From: Pantoea sp. Nvir
Lineage (GTDB): Bacteria; Pseudomonadota; Gammaproteobacteria; Enterobacterales; Enterobacteriaceae
Length of the DNA: 64,000 bases
NCBI RefSeq assembly: GCF_009829915.1
Contig: NZ_SZZW01000004.1
Location: 62,001 to 126,000 of the forward strand
Reading direction: 5' to 3'
The notes beneath the pieces were generated by a model. The model was not told the DNA's origin and ran no database searches. It worked only from the letters and a program-made list of their open reading frames with translations. Made by a program: the position numbers and the translations under genes. This document shows, in pieces, positions 45,033-55,436 of this stretch. The first letter of the stretch is position 1, and each line of letters begins with the position of its first letter.

Positions 45033-47435
45033 ATGTCTGGGAATGATCGTGAACCCATCGGGCGTAGAAAACAGCCTAAGTCAACAAATAACGCCAAACG
45101 CCAGAGTCGCTACAAGGATAAAGACGATTACAATAACGATATTTTTTTAAAAGATATTAATGAGATGGCTTCTGTGCCACATAAAAGTAAAATAAAATGG
45201 CTACCGCGCGGTAAGAACCATTGGTTAGGCTGGTTTATTAAGTTTTTTTTCGTGTTTATTGTAGTAACGGCTACTTGGGGTGTCTACCTTGACTCTGAGA
45301 TCCGCACTCGTATTGACGGAAAAGTGTGGCAGTTACCTGCTGCTGTATATGGGCGTATAGTTAGCTTAGAGCCAGGTATGCCATATAGCAAAAAAGAGAT
45401 GATAGCTCTGCTAAAAGGGACGCAATATCGTCAAGTTTCGCGCATTGCAGGTCCTGGTGAATTTTCAATTAAAGGCAAAACAATCTCTCTTTTACGACGT
45501 CCATTTTTTTTCCCAGATGGTAGGGAAAGCCAGGTACATGTGCAGATGGTTTTTAATGGCAATGAACTGAGCAAGATTAAAAACCTCGATTCAGGTCGCG
45601 ATTTTGGCTTTTTTATCCTCGATCCGCGCCTGATTACCATGCTTCAGTCACCTAATGGTGAACAGCGTTTATTCGTACCACGCTCTGAGTTCCCTGATCT
45701 GCTAATCGACACTCTGATCGCTACCGAAGATCGCCATTTTTACGAGCATGACGGTATCAGCCCTTATTCAATCGGCCGTGCCTTACTCGCCAATATAACT
45801 GCAGGTAAAGCAGTACAAGGTGGCAGTACACTAACACAACAGCTAGTGAAAAACCTCTTCTTGACCAATGAACGCTCGTTATGGCGTAAAGTACGCGAAG
45901 TTTTTATGGCGGTTATTATGGATATGCGCTACAGCAAGGATCGTATCCTAGAGCTTTATCTAAATGAAGTCTATTTCGGTCAGGCAGGAAATGACCAAAT
46001 TCGTGGGTTCCCTTTAGCGAGTCTCTATTACTTTGGACGTCCGGTCGAAGAGCCGAGCCTCGATCAGCAGGCAATGCTGGTCGGTATGGTGAAGGGTGCA
46101 TCACTGTATAATCCATGGCATCACCCTAAGCTAGCGCTTACAAGGCGTAATCTAGTATTGAAATTGTTACAGCAGCAAAAAGTTATTGACCAAGAGCTCT
46201 ATAACGTACTTTCTGTACGGCCACTTGGCGTGCAGCCAAAAGATGGCGTTATCACTCCACAACCTGCTTTTATGCAGATGGTGCGTAGCGAGCTGCAGAC
46301 AAAACTGGGCAATAAGGTAAAAAATCTCTCCGGTGTAAGGATATTCACCACGCTCGATCCGATATCGCAGGATGCAGCGGAAAAAGCGGTAATTAATGGC
46401 ATTGTAACTTTAAAAAGGCAACGTGGTCTCAAAGATCTTGAAACTGCGATGGTAGTAGTCGACCGCTTTAGCGGTGAAGTGCGCGCTATAGTAGGTGGCG
46501 CTGATCCACAATTTGCTGGTTATAACCGCGCCTTACAGGCCCGTCGCTCTATTGGCTCGCTAGCGAAACCGGCAACTTACCTGACTGCACTCAGTCAACC
46601 GAATAATTATCGCCTCAATAGCTGGATTGCCGATGAGCCCATTATGCTGAAACAGCCGAATGGCACCATCTGGAAACCAATGAACGATGATCGTCATTTT
46701 AGCGGTAAGGTTATGCTGGTAGATGCATTTACTAACTCCCTGAATGTACCTACTGTGAATCTTGGCATGATCCTAGGATTAGACTCAGTAGTAGATACCT
46801 GGACGAAGTTAGGTGTACCGAAAGAGCAGCTTAATCCAGTACCTTCGATGCTGCTTGGCGCACTTAACTTGACTCCAATTGAAGTAGCACAAACGTTTCA
46901 GTCTATCGCTAATGGCGGTAACCGTGCTCCACTCTCGGTGGTGCGTTCAGTTATCGGTGAAGATGGTACTTTGATCTACCAAAGCTATCCGCAAGCGCAG
47001 CGTGTAGCATCGGCGCAAGCTTCTTACCTGACGCTTTATACCATGCAACAAGTAGCCGATCACGGTACGGCATACACGCTGGGCAAGCGTTATCCGAAAG
47101 CGCATCTAGCAGGTAAAACTGGAACTACCAATAATCTAGTCGATAGCTGGTTTGCCGGTATTGACGGTAAAGAGGTCGCCATAACATGGGTGGGTCGAGA
47201 TAATAACCAGCCTAGTGAACTTTACGGTGTAAGCGGCGCAATGCAGATCTATCGCCGCTACCTAGATAATCAGGCACCGACACCGCTGGTACTGACACCA
47301 CCGGAAGATGTGACTATGATGAACATTAATTCTGCTGGTAATTTTGTTTGTGGTAATGGTAGTGGTATAAGTAGTGAAACCTGGCGCTCTCTGCCGGTTT
47401 GGTCACTTGACCCTAACTCACTCTGCCAGCAGTAG
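45033..47435 (+). CDS. mrcB: Bifunctional penicillin-binding protein 1b
   Basis: Class A PBP that polymerises glycan strands and cross-links peptides. A basic cytoplasmic tail is followed by one membrane segment (about 64-84, WFIKFFFVFIVVTATWGVYL), a UB2H-like domain, the transglycosylase domain with catalytic Glu232 in ATEDRHFYEHDG, and the transpeptidase domain with Ser509 in SLAK and KTG at Lys695. Length 800 against 844, mainly by shortening at both ends. Retained together with ftsI and ftsW, it suggests that real peptidoglycan is made. Confidence 0.97.
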   Translation: MSGNDREPIGRRKQPKSTNNAKRQSRYKDKDDYNNDIFLKDINEMASVPHKSKIKWLPRGKNHWLGWFIKFFFVFIVVTATWGVYLDSEIRTRIDGKVWQLPAAVYGRIVSLEPGMPYSKKEMIALLKGTQYRQVSRIAGPGEFSIKGKTISLLRRPFFFPDGRESQVHVQMVFNGNELSKIKNLDSGRDFGFFILDPRLITMLQSPNGEQRLFVPRSEFPDLLIDTLIATEDRHFYEHDGISPYSIGRALLANITAGKAVQGGSTLTQQLVKNLFLTNERSLWRKVREVFMAVIMDMRYSKDRILELYLNEVYFGQAGNDQIRGFPLASLYYFGRPVEEPSLDQQAMLVGMVKGASLYNPWHHPKLALTRRNLVLKLLQQQKVIDQELYNVLSVRPLGVQPKDGVITPQPAFMQMVRSELQTKLGNKVKNLSGVRIFTTLDPISQDAAEKAVINGIVTLKRQRGLKDLETAMVVVDRFSGEVRAIVGGADPQFAGYNRALQARRSIGSLAKPATYLTALSQPNNYRLNSWIADEPIMLKQPNGTIWKPMNDDRHFSGKVMLVDAFTNSLNVPTVNLGMILGLDSVVDTWTKLGVPKEQLNPVPSMLLGALNLTPIEVAQTFQSIANGGNRAPLSVVRSVIGEDGTLIYQSYPQAQRVASAQASYLTLYTMQQVADHGTAYTLGKRYPKAHLAGKTGTTNNLVDSWFAGIDGKEVAITWVGRDNNQPSELYGVSGAMQIYRRYLDNQAPTPLVLTPPEDVTMMNINSAGNFVCGNGSGISSETWRSLPVWSLDPNSLCQQ

Positions 47436-47742
47436 AAAAATCGCGGCAATGTCGTAAGATGGATTAAGGATATGTTTGGCGATAGAAAAAATGATTACAA
47501 ATGTATGCTCGCCCTCTACAGGCTGTTAAATCATAATCGTCTTTTTTGCTTGTTAGGTTAATACTTTGAACATACTATAATGAAAGATTGTTTAACGCGG
47601 ATCTGTTCCTGCTGGTAGATTGCAGCAAAACTGAGAATAAAAAAGTCTTTCCACAGAAGACTGCTAAATATGATAGCCCACTTATCTAAAATCGTGTCAT
47701 GTCGCTCGTTGGAAAATTTTTATTAAAAATACAATTGACATG
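47436..47742. other. 307-base gap between convergent mrcB and hemL
   Basis: The fhuACDB genes found here in E. coli are completely absent. No open frame, relic or clear terminator is visible. Confidence 0.5.
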
Positions 47743-49032
47743 TTATTTTTCTTTCAGCTTTGCAAAGCAACGGCGCGCAGCATCTACGGTATGCTCAATA
47801 TCTTCTTCGCTGTGCGCCACAGACATAAAGTTCGTTTCAAAGGCCGATGGTGCAAGATATATACCTTCTTGTAGCATCAAGTGAAAAAAAATTTTAAAGC
47901 GGTTTACATTGCACTTCATTACGTCGGTGTAGCAGGTCACTCTATTTTCTTTAGTAAATAAAATACCAAACATACCGCTCACATAATTTACCAACAGCGG
48001 AATATTTTCCATTGCCGCCATCATCATCAATCCCTGCGCTAGTTGTGCGGTACTCTTAGTAAGCTTCTCATATATATCAGAGTGTGCCATTTGAGTTAAA
48101 CAGGAAACGCCTGCTGCCATGGTAATCGGGTTGCCTGAAAGAGTACCCGCCTGATAGACAGAACCAATGGGTACTAGTTCTTCCATGATTTCTCTACGAC
48201 CACCAAAAGCACCCACCGGCATGCCGCCACCGATAATCTTACCGAGGCAGGTCAGATCTGGTGTTATATTATAATATTCCTGCGCACCACCTAGTGCTAC
48301 TCGAAATCCAGTCATTACCTCATCGAAAATCAGTAGCACGCCGAACTCATCGCACAGGGAACGCAAGCCAGCCAGGAACCCTGGCTGAGGTAGAATACAA
48401 TTCATATTACCTGCAATTGGCTCGACTATAATACACGAAATAGAATCAGGGTACTGCTCTAGCGAAGTGCGCACAGAATCGAGATCGTTATATACGCAGA
48501 TTAGAGTATGTTTAGCGAAAGCGGCCGGTACACCAAGGGAGTTTGGCTGACCCAACGTTAGAACGCTAGACCCTGCTTTTACTAATAGGCAGTCAGCGTG
48601 ACCGTGATAGCAGCCTTCGAATTTAATGATTTTATCACGGCGGTTATAACCGCGTGCTAGGCGAATAGCACTCATCGTCGCTTCAGTACCGGAGTTAACT
48701 ACACGAACCATATCTATGCTAGGCACTAAATCACATAATAGCTGCGCCATTTTCACTTCTATCTCAGTGGGTGCACCAAAGCTCAAGCCGTACGCAGTAG
48801 CTTCAACCACTGCATTGCGAATCTCGGTGTTATTATGGCCCAGCACCATGGGTCCCCATGAACCGACATAATCAATATAGGTTTCGCCATCGGCATCATA
48901 TAAATACGCACCATCGGCCCGTTCAATAAACAGAGGTATCCCGCCTACACCGGTAAAAGCACGCACCGGTGAGTTAATACCACCGGGAATTAGACGTTGT
49001 GCTTCAGCGAACAGGGTTTCTGACTTACTCAT
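47743..49032 (-). CDS. hemL: Glutamate-1-semialdehyde 2,1-aminomutase
   Basis: PLP enzyme of haem synthesis that makes 5-aminolevulinate from glutamate-1-semialdehyde. Conserved blocks are [77 protein letters not shown] and [18 protein letters not shown], which holds the PLP lysine at about 265. Length 429 against 426. The ribosome site is GGAG before ATG 49032. It is divergent from erpA. Confidence 0.97.
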   Translation of the reverse strand: MSKSETLFAEAQRLIPGGINSPVRAFTGVGGIPLFIERADGAYLYDADGETYIDYVGSWGPMVLGHNNTEIRNAVVEATAYGLSFGAPTEIEVKMAQLLCDLVPSIDMVRVVNSGTEATMSAIRLARGYNRRDKIIKFEGCYHGHADCLLVKAGSSVLTLGQPNSLGVPAAFAKHTLICVYNDLDSVRTSLEQYPDSISCIIVEPIAGNMNCILPQPGFLAGLRSLCDEFGVLLIFDEVMTGFRVALGGAQEYYNITPDLTCLGKIIGGGMPVGAFGGRREIMEELVPIGSVYQAGTLSGNPITMAAGVSCLTQMAHSDIYEKLTKSTAQLAQGLMMMAAMENIPLLVNYVSGMFGILFTKENRVTCYTDVMKCNVNRFKIFFHLMLQEGIYLAPSAFETNFMSVAHSEEDIEHTVDAARRCFAKLKEK

Positions 49033-49243
49033 TTATCGTCTCCAGCAGTTTGGGAAAAATTTTCTATATTCTACGGGAAGATAACAGCATGATGAAATCT
49101 TAAAAACAGATTCGCTATATTTAGCTTAGCTGCATGTAGGGGGGCAAGCAGTACGAATGGCGAAACTTGATTATGCTATTTTGCTGGCAGATAATAAGTC
49201 AATAAAAATTATCTTTTAGTTTGGATTTTTATGGAGTATTAAG

Positions 49244-49591
49244 ATGAGCGAGAATATTACAACATTTCCGTTACAATTTACAGATGCAGCGGCCCATAAA
49301 GCTAAGAATCTTCTTGCTAGAGAAGAAAAACGTAATCTGAAACTGCGCGTCTATATCACAGGCGGTGGTTGTAGTGGTTTCCAGTATGGGTTTACCTTTG
49401 ATGACAAAATAAATGACGGAGATATGACTATTGAAAAGCAAGGCGTGACACTAGTGGTTGATCCAATTAGTTTACAGTACTTAATAGGCGGTTCAGTAGA
49501 CTATACAGAAGGTTTGGAAGGAGCACGTTTTATCGTCATTAATCCGAATGCAAAAACAACTTGCGGCTGTGGCTCATCCTTCAGTATTTGA
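49244..49591 (+). CDS. erpA: A-type iron-sulfur cluster carrier ErpA
   Basis: Delivers Fe-S clusters to apoproteins such as the IspG/IspH isoprenoid enzymes, in line with dxr and uppS in this window. The three cluster cysteines are Cys43 ([11 protein letters not shown]) and Cys107 and Cys109 ([11 protein letters not shown]). Length 115 against 114. The ribosome site is GGAG. A 6-bp stem TGACAA/TTGTCA overlaps the stop codon (49589-49603), without a T-run. Confidence 0.97.
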   Translation: MSENITTFPLQFTDAAAHKAKNLLAREEKRNLKLRVYITGGGCSGFQYGFTFDDKINDGDMTIEKQGVTLVVDPISLQYLIGGSVDYTEGLEGARFIVINPNAKTTCGCGSSFSI

Positions 49592-49915
49592 CAAAGATTG
49601 TCACTAATATTTTCCTTCCTAATCTCATCCCTTTTTAACATACTTTGAGTCAAGCACGTCTGCACACCAAAGTATAGAACAGACAAAGTTCATGTAATAT
49701 ACTGATAATACTGATAGTTCCTGTAGTCCATTTAGTTGTAAAGAGCACCTTAGGCGGAGTAATCAGAAAGTATGTGGTTATATTTCATTCTGGTATAGTC
49801 AAAAATAGTGTGAAGCACATAAAACAACTCTGGATTTTGTTGATCGTAGGGATATAGTCTTTTATGCTGCTGTGCTGCTACAGCGAACACGTTAAGTCTC
49901 ATTAGCTAGAAATAT
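49592..49915. other. 324-base gap between erpA and mtn
   Basis: yadS and btuF of E. coli should lie here, but almost all of them is deleted. No relic could be aligned and no open frame is supported. Confidence 0.5.
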
Positions 49916-50614
49916 TTAGCCATGTTCTAATCGTTCAAGTAGTTTCTCCACTATCAGAGATGACTGCTGTGCTGTTATACCCAGGAACTCTCCAAAACTT
50001 AGATGTGACTTTTTATCTGCAACGTCAGAAATAGTACGTATCACCAAAAAAGGTACCTTAAACTTATAGCAAACGTGACCGATAGCAGCTGCTTCCATCT
50101 CTACGGCAATGGCTTGCGGAAAAATAGCGTGGATTCGTACCAGTCGCTCTGCACCATTGACAAATGTGTCACCACTTACCACTAGGCCACGTATCGCGTT
50201 TAGATTCAATTCACTGATGCAGGCTTCAGCAGCCTTTATCATCCGAGCATCAGCAGTAAATGCCACCGGGCATCCCGCCATCTATCCTGGCTTATAGCCA
50301 AAAGCAGTTACATCAGCATCGTGATAACTTACTTTGTCAGAAATCACGATGTCTCCAACAGACATCAGCGGTGTTAACCCCCCTGCCGACCCGACGTTGA
50401 TAACTAAGTCAGGTTTATAGAGCTGTAGCAGCAGTGTTGTACCCAACGCTGCTGAAATTTTACCAATACCTGATTTTAGCAGGTAGACTTCAATTCCGTT
50501 AAGAGTACCGTTGTAAATCTCGCAGCCTGCTAGTGTTAAAGTTTGACGATTCTCTATTTTGTCCCGCAGCAGGATAATCTCCTGCTCCATCGCGCCAATA
50601 ATACCTGCTTTCAT
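49916..50614 (-). pseudogene. mtn: 5'-methylthioadenosine/SAH nucleosidase, split by one amber codon
   Basis: Mtn cleaves methylthioadenosine and S-adenosylhomocysteine. The full frame of 232 codons, the E. coli length, is present except for TAG at 50282-50284. There E. coli has glutamine (GYEYGQLPGCPAG; here GYKPG, stop, MAGCPVAF), a single C to T change. The next codon is ATG, so the halves are 110 residues (50282-50614) and 121 residues (49916-50281). The catalytic residues are intact: Glu12 in [14 protein letters not shown], and the Asp in [12 protein letters not shown]. It is either a very young pseudogene, a stop-restart or readthrough gene, or a sequencing error. Confidence 0.85.
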
Positions 50615-50939
50615 AAAAGAATCTCACTAATATCTGGAATTAAACGTAAAAAATAAGAGATAATCTTACATGACAGGCAAAGGATTAATACAAGAAATAA
50701 TAATAATTAGTTAGGGATGACGACGATTAATTGCATGGAAAAATAAATTGTATCTGTCCCTATAATACACACAAAAATCTGGAGGGATCATACATATTAT
50801 GATCTCTTTCTAAAGAAAGATCTTGTGCATTATCAATTCGGCATCAATAGTTCGCAAGATATAAAAAACACAGGTTTCCCACTGGGACATAATGCTGTAG
50901 TGTACTTTCGTCTGAACCATTTGCTAGAAAGATAATAAA

Positions 50940-51974
50940 CAGGACGCTCTTTTGTTAAAGAGATCCTGCAAACTTTAAAAAATAAGGGTAGCCTAGAGTA
51001 AGTAATCTACGTCTAAATGAAGCAAAATGTTCTTCTAAAACCTTAGTAGAGATAGCATGTCATGCTTCATGCAGTTGGCAATATGCTTTTTGTTCATTTA
51101 GGTAAAGCTGCAGTTACTGATTGGGTTCAAGTGCATCTTCTGTTGGATACTCATGAATCCCCTAGTCACAGAGATTAATAAGGATTAATAGTACACTGAT
51201 TTTAATCAGCTTAACAATATGATCGACAATAATCTTTTATTCTAAAGGAAATACCAAAGCAGTCCGTATAGTGCATACACTGTTACACTCTAATCTCAGA
51301 TATTCTCAAGTCACTTATATTTTAAAAGACATTGTACCTGCCTGGTGTGGTGCGATATGAAAAGCCCAACTAATTCAGTTCACTGATGAAAAAACCGTAT
51401 TTTATCTCTTCGAGCAGGAATATATTGCTGAATTGTACGCATCCATTAATATGGCAAAGCATACCTGTTTCTACAGACCTATATTGTGTGAAAACCGCGG
51501 ATGATGTTTTTACTGTATCTCCGATCTTATGATGCCATTAAAAAAATATTTAACATTGATTTTTTCTGTAACTATTTACGTAAAAGTACAGAGTAATAAA
51601 AAAGAATAATACTTTTAGTCGTACGGTACGATCGGCAATGTTTGGGGGAAGTTTTTTTCAAAAGAAGAAGCAGAAGTCATCGTTCTTTATGTTATTGCAA
51701 ATAAACTTTTAGAGCGTACTGGGCAGATACACTAATTTGATTAATAAGGATTGAACGTGGTATTTTCCCATCGAAACCCGCTTATTTCATAAGTTCTCAA
51801 GAAAGCATCGTAGATGCCTATCACAAAAAAATATGTTCTTTAGTAGAAGAGAATAGATATCAGTGTTTGTTATGGGAGCTTTATTATCGTTTTTGCCTGA
51901 TTCAGTATCATATCAGCAGGATGACGTATCTCGATGAGTGGGATGAATACTGCAGTCTTATCTTACTGAAATAA
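50940..51974 (+). pseudogene. dgt: Relic of dgt (dGTP triphosphohydrolase)
   Basis: Several blocks of Dgt can be read in order on the plus strand. About 51050-51110 matches [20 protein letters not shown], then VHLGKAAVTDWV against [13 protein letters not shown]. About 51330-51440 matches ILKYTRPAWWRG through YLSEEAYIARL. About 51875-51974 reads LWELYYRF, LIQYHISRMTYL and DEWDEYCSL, against LWEYYYRC, LLQDYISGMTDL and AWDEYRRLM, ending at TAA 51972. In-frame stops and frameshifts are frequent and a third of the gene is deleted. The 325 bases before 50940 may be the eroded 5' part. Confidence 0.8.
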
Positions 51975-52107
51975 CGCGACTTGTTTTAAAAAACATGTAA
52001 ATGTTATTTTTAAAGCAAAATTTTCTAGAACTTCAGATTAAACCATTAATCTTACATCTCACTACAGAAAGGCGCCTGATGTTAATTTTTAAATGAGGCT
52101 AATATAA

Positions 52108-53370
52108 ATGAAAAAAAACACCTTAATTTTTAGTACAATGGCGCTCAGTATTAGCTTAGTACTGGGTTCTACCGCCGGTTTCGCAGCTGAATCCGCTTCT
52201 TCCGCAAACCAGCAGCTACCTGGTTTGTCGATGATGATTGAGAAAGTTATACCCTCAGTTGTCAGTATCAGTATTGAAGGCAGCATAACAATAAAAACGC
52301 CGCGCCTATCGCAACAATTTCAGCAATTCTTTGGTCACCATTCACCTTTCTGTCAGGAAAATTCGCCTTTCCGGAACTCACCGATATGTCAGGGCAGTGC
52401 AGGTGGCGGTGGCTACGGAGGAAACACCAACACCCGGCAAGAAAAATTTCGCGCGCTCGGTTCTGGTGTAGTAATTAATGCCGAGAAAGGCTATGTAGTG
52501 ACTAATAACCATGTTATTGACCACGCGACCAAAATTCAAGTTCAGCTGAGTGATGGGCATCACTACGAAGGTAAAGTCATTGGTAATGATCCGCATTACG
52601 ATATTGCATTAATCCAACTCATCAAAGCGAAAAATCTGACTGCGATTAAAATAGCTGATTCCGACAATCTGCGAGTCGGTGATTATACCGTTGCTATCGG
52701 TAACCCTTATGGCCTTGGAGAAACCGTAACCTCTGGTATTGTATCAGGACTTGGAAGAAGTGGTTTAAATATTGAAAAATATGAAAATTTTATTCAGACT
52801 GATGCTGCTATTAACCACGGTAATTCTGGTGGTGCTCTGGTCAATCTTAACGGTGAGCTGATTGGTATTAATACCGCAATCCTTGCTACAGATGGCGGTA
52901 ATATCGGTATCGGCTTTGCGATTCCTAGCAATATAGTGAAAAATCTTACTGGGCAGATAATAGAATTTGGTCAGGTGAAACACGGCGAATTGGGTATCCT
53001 CGGTACCGAGCTCACTTCAGAAGTGGCGAAGGTGATGCAGTTGGATGCGCACCGTGGCGCCTTTGTTAGCCAAGTGCTACAGAATTCTGCTGCGGCAAAA
53101 GCTGGAATTAAAGCAGGTGATGTAGTAGTCTCTATGAACAACAAGCCTCTAATCAGCTTAGTTTCCTTGCGAGCTGAAATTAGTTCGCTTCCGATTGGCA
53201 CCAAGATACAGCTTGGTCTCCTGCGAGACGGAAAGCATATCAGCGTGACTGTTGAGTTGCAGCAAAGTGAGGATAAAGCGCGAATACCTACTGCTGTAGG
53301 CGTAGTAGGTACCGTAAGTACTATGGATAGTATAGATACTGCACCAGTATTGAAAGCAACGAAGATCTAA
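52108..53370 (+). CDS. degP: Periplasmic serine protease DegP, second PDZ domain lost
   Basis: Periplasmic protease and chaperone for misfolded envelope proteins. A signal peptide (MKKNTLIFSTMALSISLVLG, cut near residue 26) precedes the protease domain with the triad His135 (NNHVID), Asp165 (HYDIAL) and Ser240 (GNSGGAL). The LA loop is kept (FCQENSPFRNSPICQG). PDZ1 runs from about GELGILGTE to LLRDGKHISVTVELQQ. The frame then reaches TAA at 53368, giving 420 residues against 474, and PDZ2 is missing. Its decayed codons follow (53371-53566). Ser240 context differs by one residue (AINHGNSGG against AINRGNSGG). Probably an active one-PDZ protease. Confidence 0.94.
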   Translation: MKKNTLIFSTMALSISLVLGSTAGFAAESASSANQQLPGLSMMIEKVIPSVVSISIEGSITIKTPRLSQQFQQFFGHHSPFCQENSPFRNSPICQGSAGGGGYGGNTNTRQEKFRALGSGVVINAEKGYVVTNNHVIDHATKIQVQLSDGHHYEGKVIGNDPHYDIALIQLIKAKNLTAIKIADSDNLRVGDYTVAIGNPYGLGETVTSGIVSGLGRSGLNIEKYENFIQTDAAINHGNSGGALVNLNGELIGINTAILATDGGNIGIGFAIPSNIVKNLTGQIIEFGQVKHGELGILGTELTSEVAKVMQLDAHRGAFVSQVLQNSAAAKAGIKAGDVVVSMNNKPLISLVSLRAEISSLPIGTKIQLGLLRDGKHISVTVELQQSEDKARIPTAVGVVGTVSTMDSIDTAPVLKATKI

Positions 53371-53566
53371 GCAATAAGAATCTAGTGTGTATAGCGTGAA
53401 AACATAATATTGCATTTTGACTTAAAAGGCTATTATCCTGGGTCTGAGGGAGCAGATAGTAACCAATATTGGTTAGCTTGGTAAAATTTTCAACACTAAA
53501 CCTTCGGTACTGGCTCTAACGTTAAGCGCTGTGATGCCAGTATTTACGGTACTTTGTTGGCTACTT
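53371..53566 (+). pseudogene. degP: Decayed PDZ2 segment of degP
   Basis: After the degP stop the DNA still aligns codon by codon with the missing C-terminus. At 53464-53514 it reads NIG, stop, LGKIFNTKPSVLA against NIAELRKVLDSKPSVLA. The following bases GTACTGGCTCT and TTAAGCGCTGTGATG match the codons for VLALNIQRGDS with small indels. It ends near 53566 where the ancestral stop would be. Truncation was therefore by point mutation and indels, not deletion. Confidence 0.85.
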
Positions 53567-54536
53567 TTTTATTAGCGTCAAAAGAAAAATATGACCATTA
53601 ATTTAAAATTTGTAATTTATCAGTTAGTCCTGTGATGAGTGAGACGATATTTGATTATCGTGCTTTAGAGTATATGCTATATTGATATTTTCTATTAGGA
53701 TCACTAGAAGGTACTCTTTGAGTTTTTTATATGCGTTATATATAGGGTGTGATTGATATAAATAATTAATATTAATATGATGGATCCAAGGTAGCAATAC
53801 TATAGTCAAGTAAGCCAGAGGTATTGGAGCATTACGGAAGGACGTTCCGCTAATGCTCTTGTGAGAATGTATGGTGCATTAGGTGGATTATAATTCATAA
53901 TGGCTGTGTAGCGTCCGGATTGTCTGCCCCTGCAGTATATGACCAGGCGAGGAGCTGATACTACCTCTGTCCACAGTAAAACCTTGAAGTAGTCTCTCAC
54001 AAAATGTGTCCTATTCTACTTACTATGAGATCTCAAGTGTCTATGTGTGGTCTCGGTAGAAGTTTAAGATGGTGGTAGCTTCCAGTTTTTGGATGATAGG
54101 ATGCTATGTCGCTATCTAAAATCGTTAAGATTCGTATTCTTGGCGTCTATTAAAGATTTATCTTTTCTAGGTTTATGTTCATTATTCTTTACGGCGCTAT
54201 ACTTTTGAAGTGGTACAGGCCAGAGAACATTTTACTCTTTATATCAACTTCCATTATACTCATATTAGTAAATTTTTAATTTAGTTCATGTATTTAGTCT
54301 TACTGACATGTTTAATATTTGAATATTATTCACTATAATTTTTCCCAGTAAAAAACTCAGTGTGTGTTTATCTATAGGTCGTTTTACAAAAAAATAAGTT
54401 GCTTACTACATAATAGACGGTAAGTAGCAAAGATCATGAAGAGGGTGAAAAGTAACCAAAACTGTTGATTTTCTACGAAATTCAAGTGAATAAAAAAGAT
54501 AAAAAATCCCGGGCCGCAACGACCCGTTGGAAGAGC
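53567..54536. other. 970-base decayed region between degP and dapD
   Basis: cdaR and yaeH of E. coli belong here, but I could not align either. A 64-codon minus-strand frame at 53806-54000 resembles nothing I know. A strong hairpin is listed separately. The sequence is AT-rich apart from 53815-54000. Confidence 0.5.
53827..53858. other. 13-bp hairpin in the degP-dapD gap
   Basis: GAGCATTA plus CGGAA (53827-53839) pairs with TTCCG plus TAATGCTC (53845-53858), with one bulged C and a 5-base loop GGACG. No T-run follows on either strand. It may be a remnant of a terminator or an RNA stability element of degP. Confidence 0.55.
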
Positions 54537-55361
54537 TTAATCGATGGTACGCAGTAATTCATTAATACCAACTTTAGCACGGGTCTTCTCGTCAACTGTC
54601 TTTACAATAACCGCACAATAAAGGCTATATCTACCATCTTCAGAAGGTAGGGTACCGGAAACAACGACAGAACCTGCCGGTATGCGGCCATAGTGTACTT
54701 CGCCTGTTCTACGATCGTAGATTTTGGTACTCTGGCCGATGTAAACACCCATTGAGATCACTGATCCTTCTTCCACAATAACGCCTTCGACGATCTCAGA
54801 GCGTGCACCGATAAAGCAGTTGTCTTCAATAATGGTCGGGTTAGCTTGCAATGGCTCTAGCACACCACCGATACCAACTCCTCCGGAGAGGTGCACGTTT
54901 TTACCAATTTGTGCGCAAGAACCAACTGTTGCCCAAGTATCCACCATACTGCCTTCGTCAACATAAGCGCCAATATTAACATATGACGGCATCAACACAG
55001 TGTTATGTGCTATGTGTGCTCCCTGCCTGACAGCAGCTGGCGGAACTACCCGAAACCCTTCTTTTTTAAAACGTGCGTCATCCCAGCTAGCGAACTTCAT
55101 TGGCACCTTGTCATAAAAACGTGTTTCTGCGCCTTCCATGACTTGGTTATCGTTAATACGGAACGATAGTAGAACTGCCTTTTTCAGCCACTGATACATT
55201 ACCCATTGACCTTCAATCTTTTCAGAAACACGTAGTGCGCCACTATCTAACAGGGAGATAACTTCATTTATGGCTTCAGAGGTAACTATATCTACGTTTG
55301 CTTGAGTAATCTCGGTACGCCGCTCGAAGGCTACCTCAATAATGTTCTGTAACTGTTGCAT
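54537..55361 (-). CDS. dapD: Tetrahydrodipicolinate N-succinyltransferase
   Basis: Succinylates tetrahydrodipicolinate in the lysine/meso-DAP pathway, feeding MurE. A left-handed beta-helix of hexapeptide repeats is visible from [22 protein letters not shown] (split by its turns) to [19 protein letters not shown] chose ATG 55361 ([15 protein letters not shown]), preceded by AGGA, giving 274 residues, the E. coli length. The upstream ATG at 55397 adds [12 protein letters not shown], which is not conserved. The C-terminus [12 protein letters not shown] is identical to E. coli. Confidence 0.97.
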   Translation of the reverse strand: MQQLQNIIEVAFERRTEITQANVDIVTSEAINEVISLLDSGALRVSEKIEGQWVMYQWLKKAVLLSFRINDNQVMEGAETRFYDKVPMKFASWDDARFKKEGFRVVPPAAVRQGAHIAHNTVLMPSYVNIGAYVDEGSMVDTWATVGSCAQIGKNVHLSGGVGIGGVLEPLQANPTIIEDNCFIGARSEIVEGVIVEEGSVISMGVYIGQSTKIYDRRTGEVHYGRIPAGSVVVSGTLPSEDGRYSLYCAVIVKTVDEKTRAKVGINELLRTID

Positions 55362-55436
55362 AATTTTTCCTAATCTAGCTAATGCGTAGCGGGTCATGTG
55401 CTTACATACATAATAAAAGAGCGAATCTGGTTATAG

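Noticed and set aside
50279-50284. Stop-codon reassignment or selenocysteine-like recoding at the mtn TAG
   Set aside because: TAG is used as a normal terminator elsewhere (for example zapD), and one isolated amber is better explained by point mutation.
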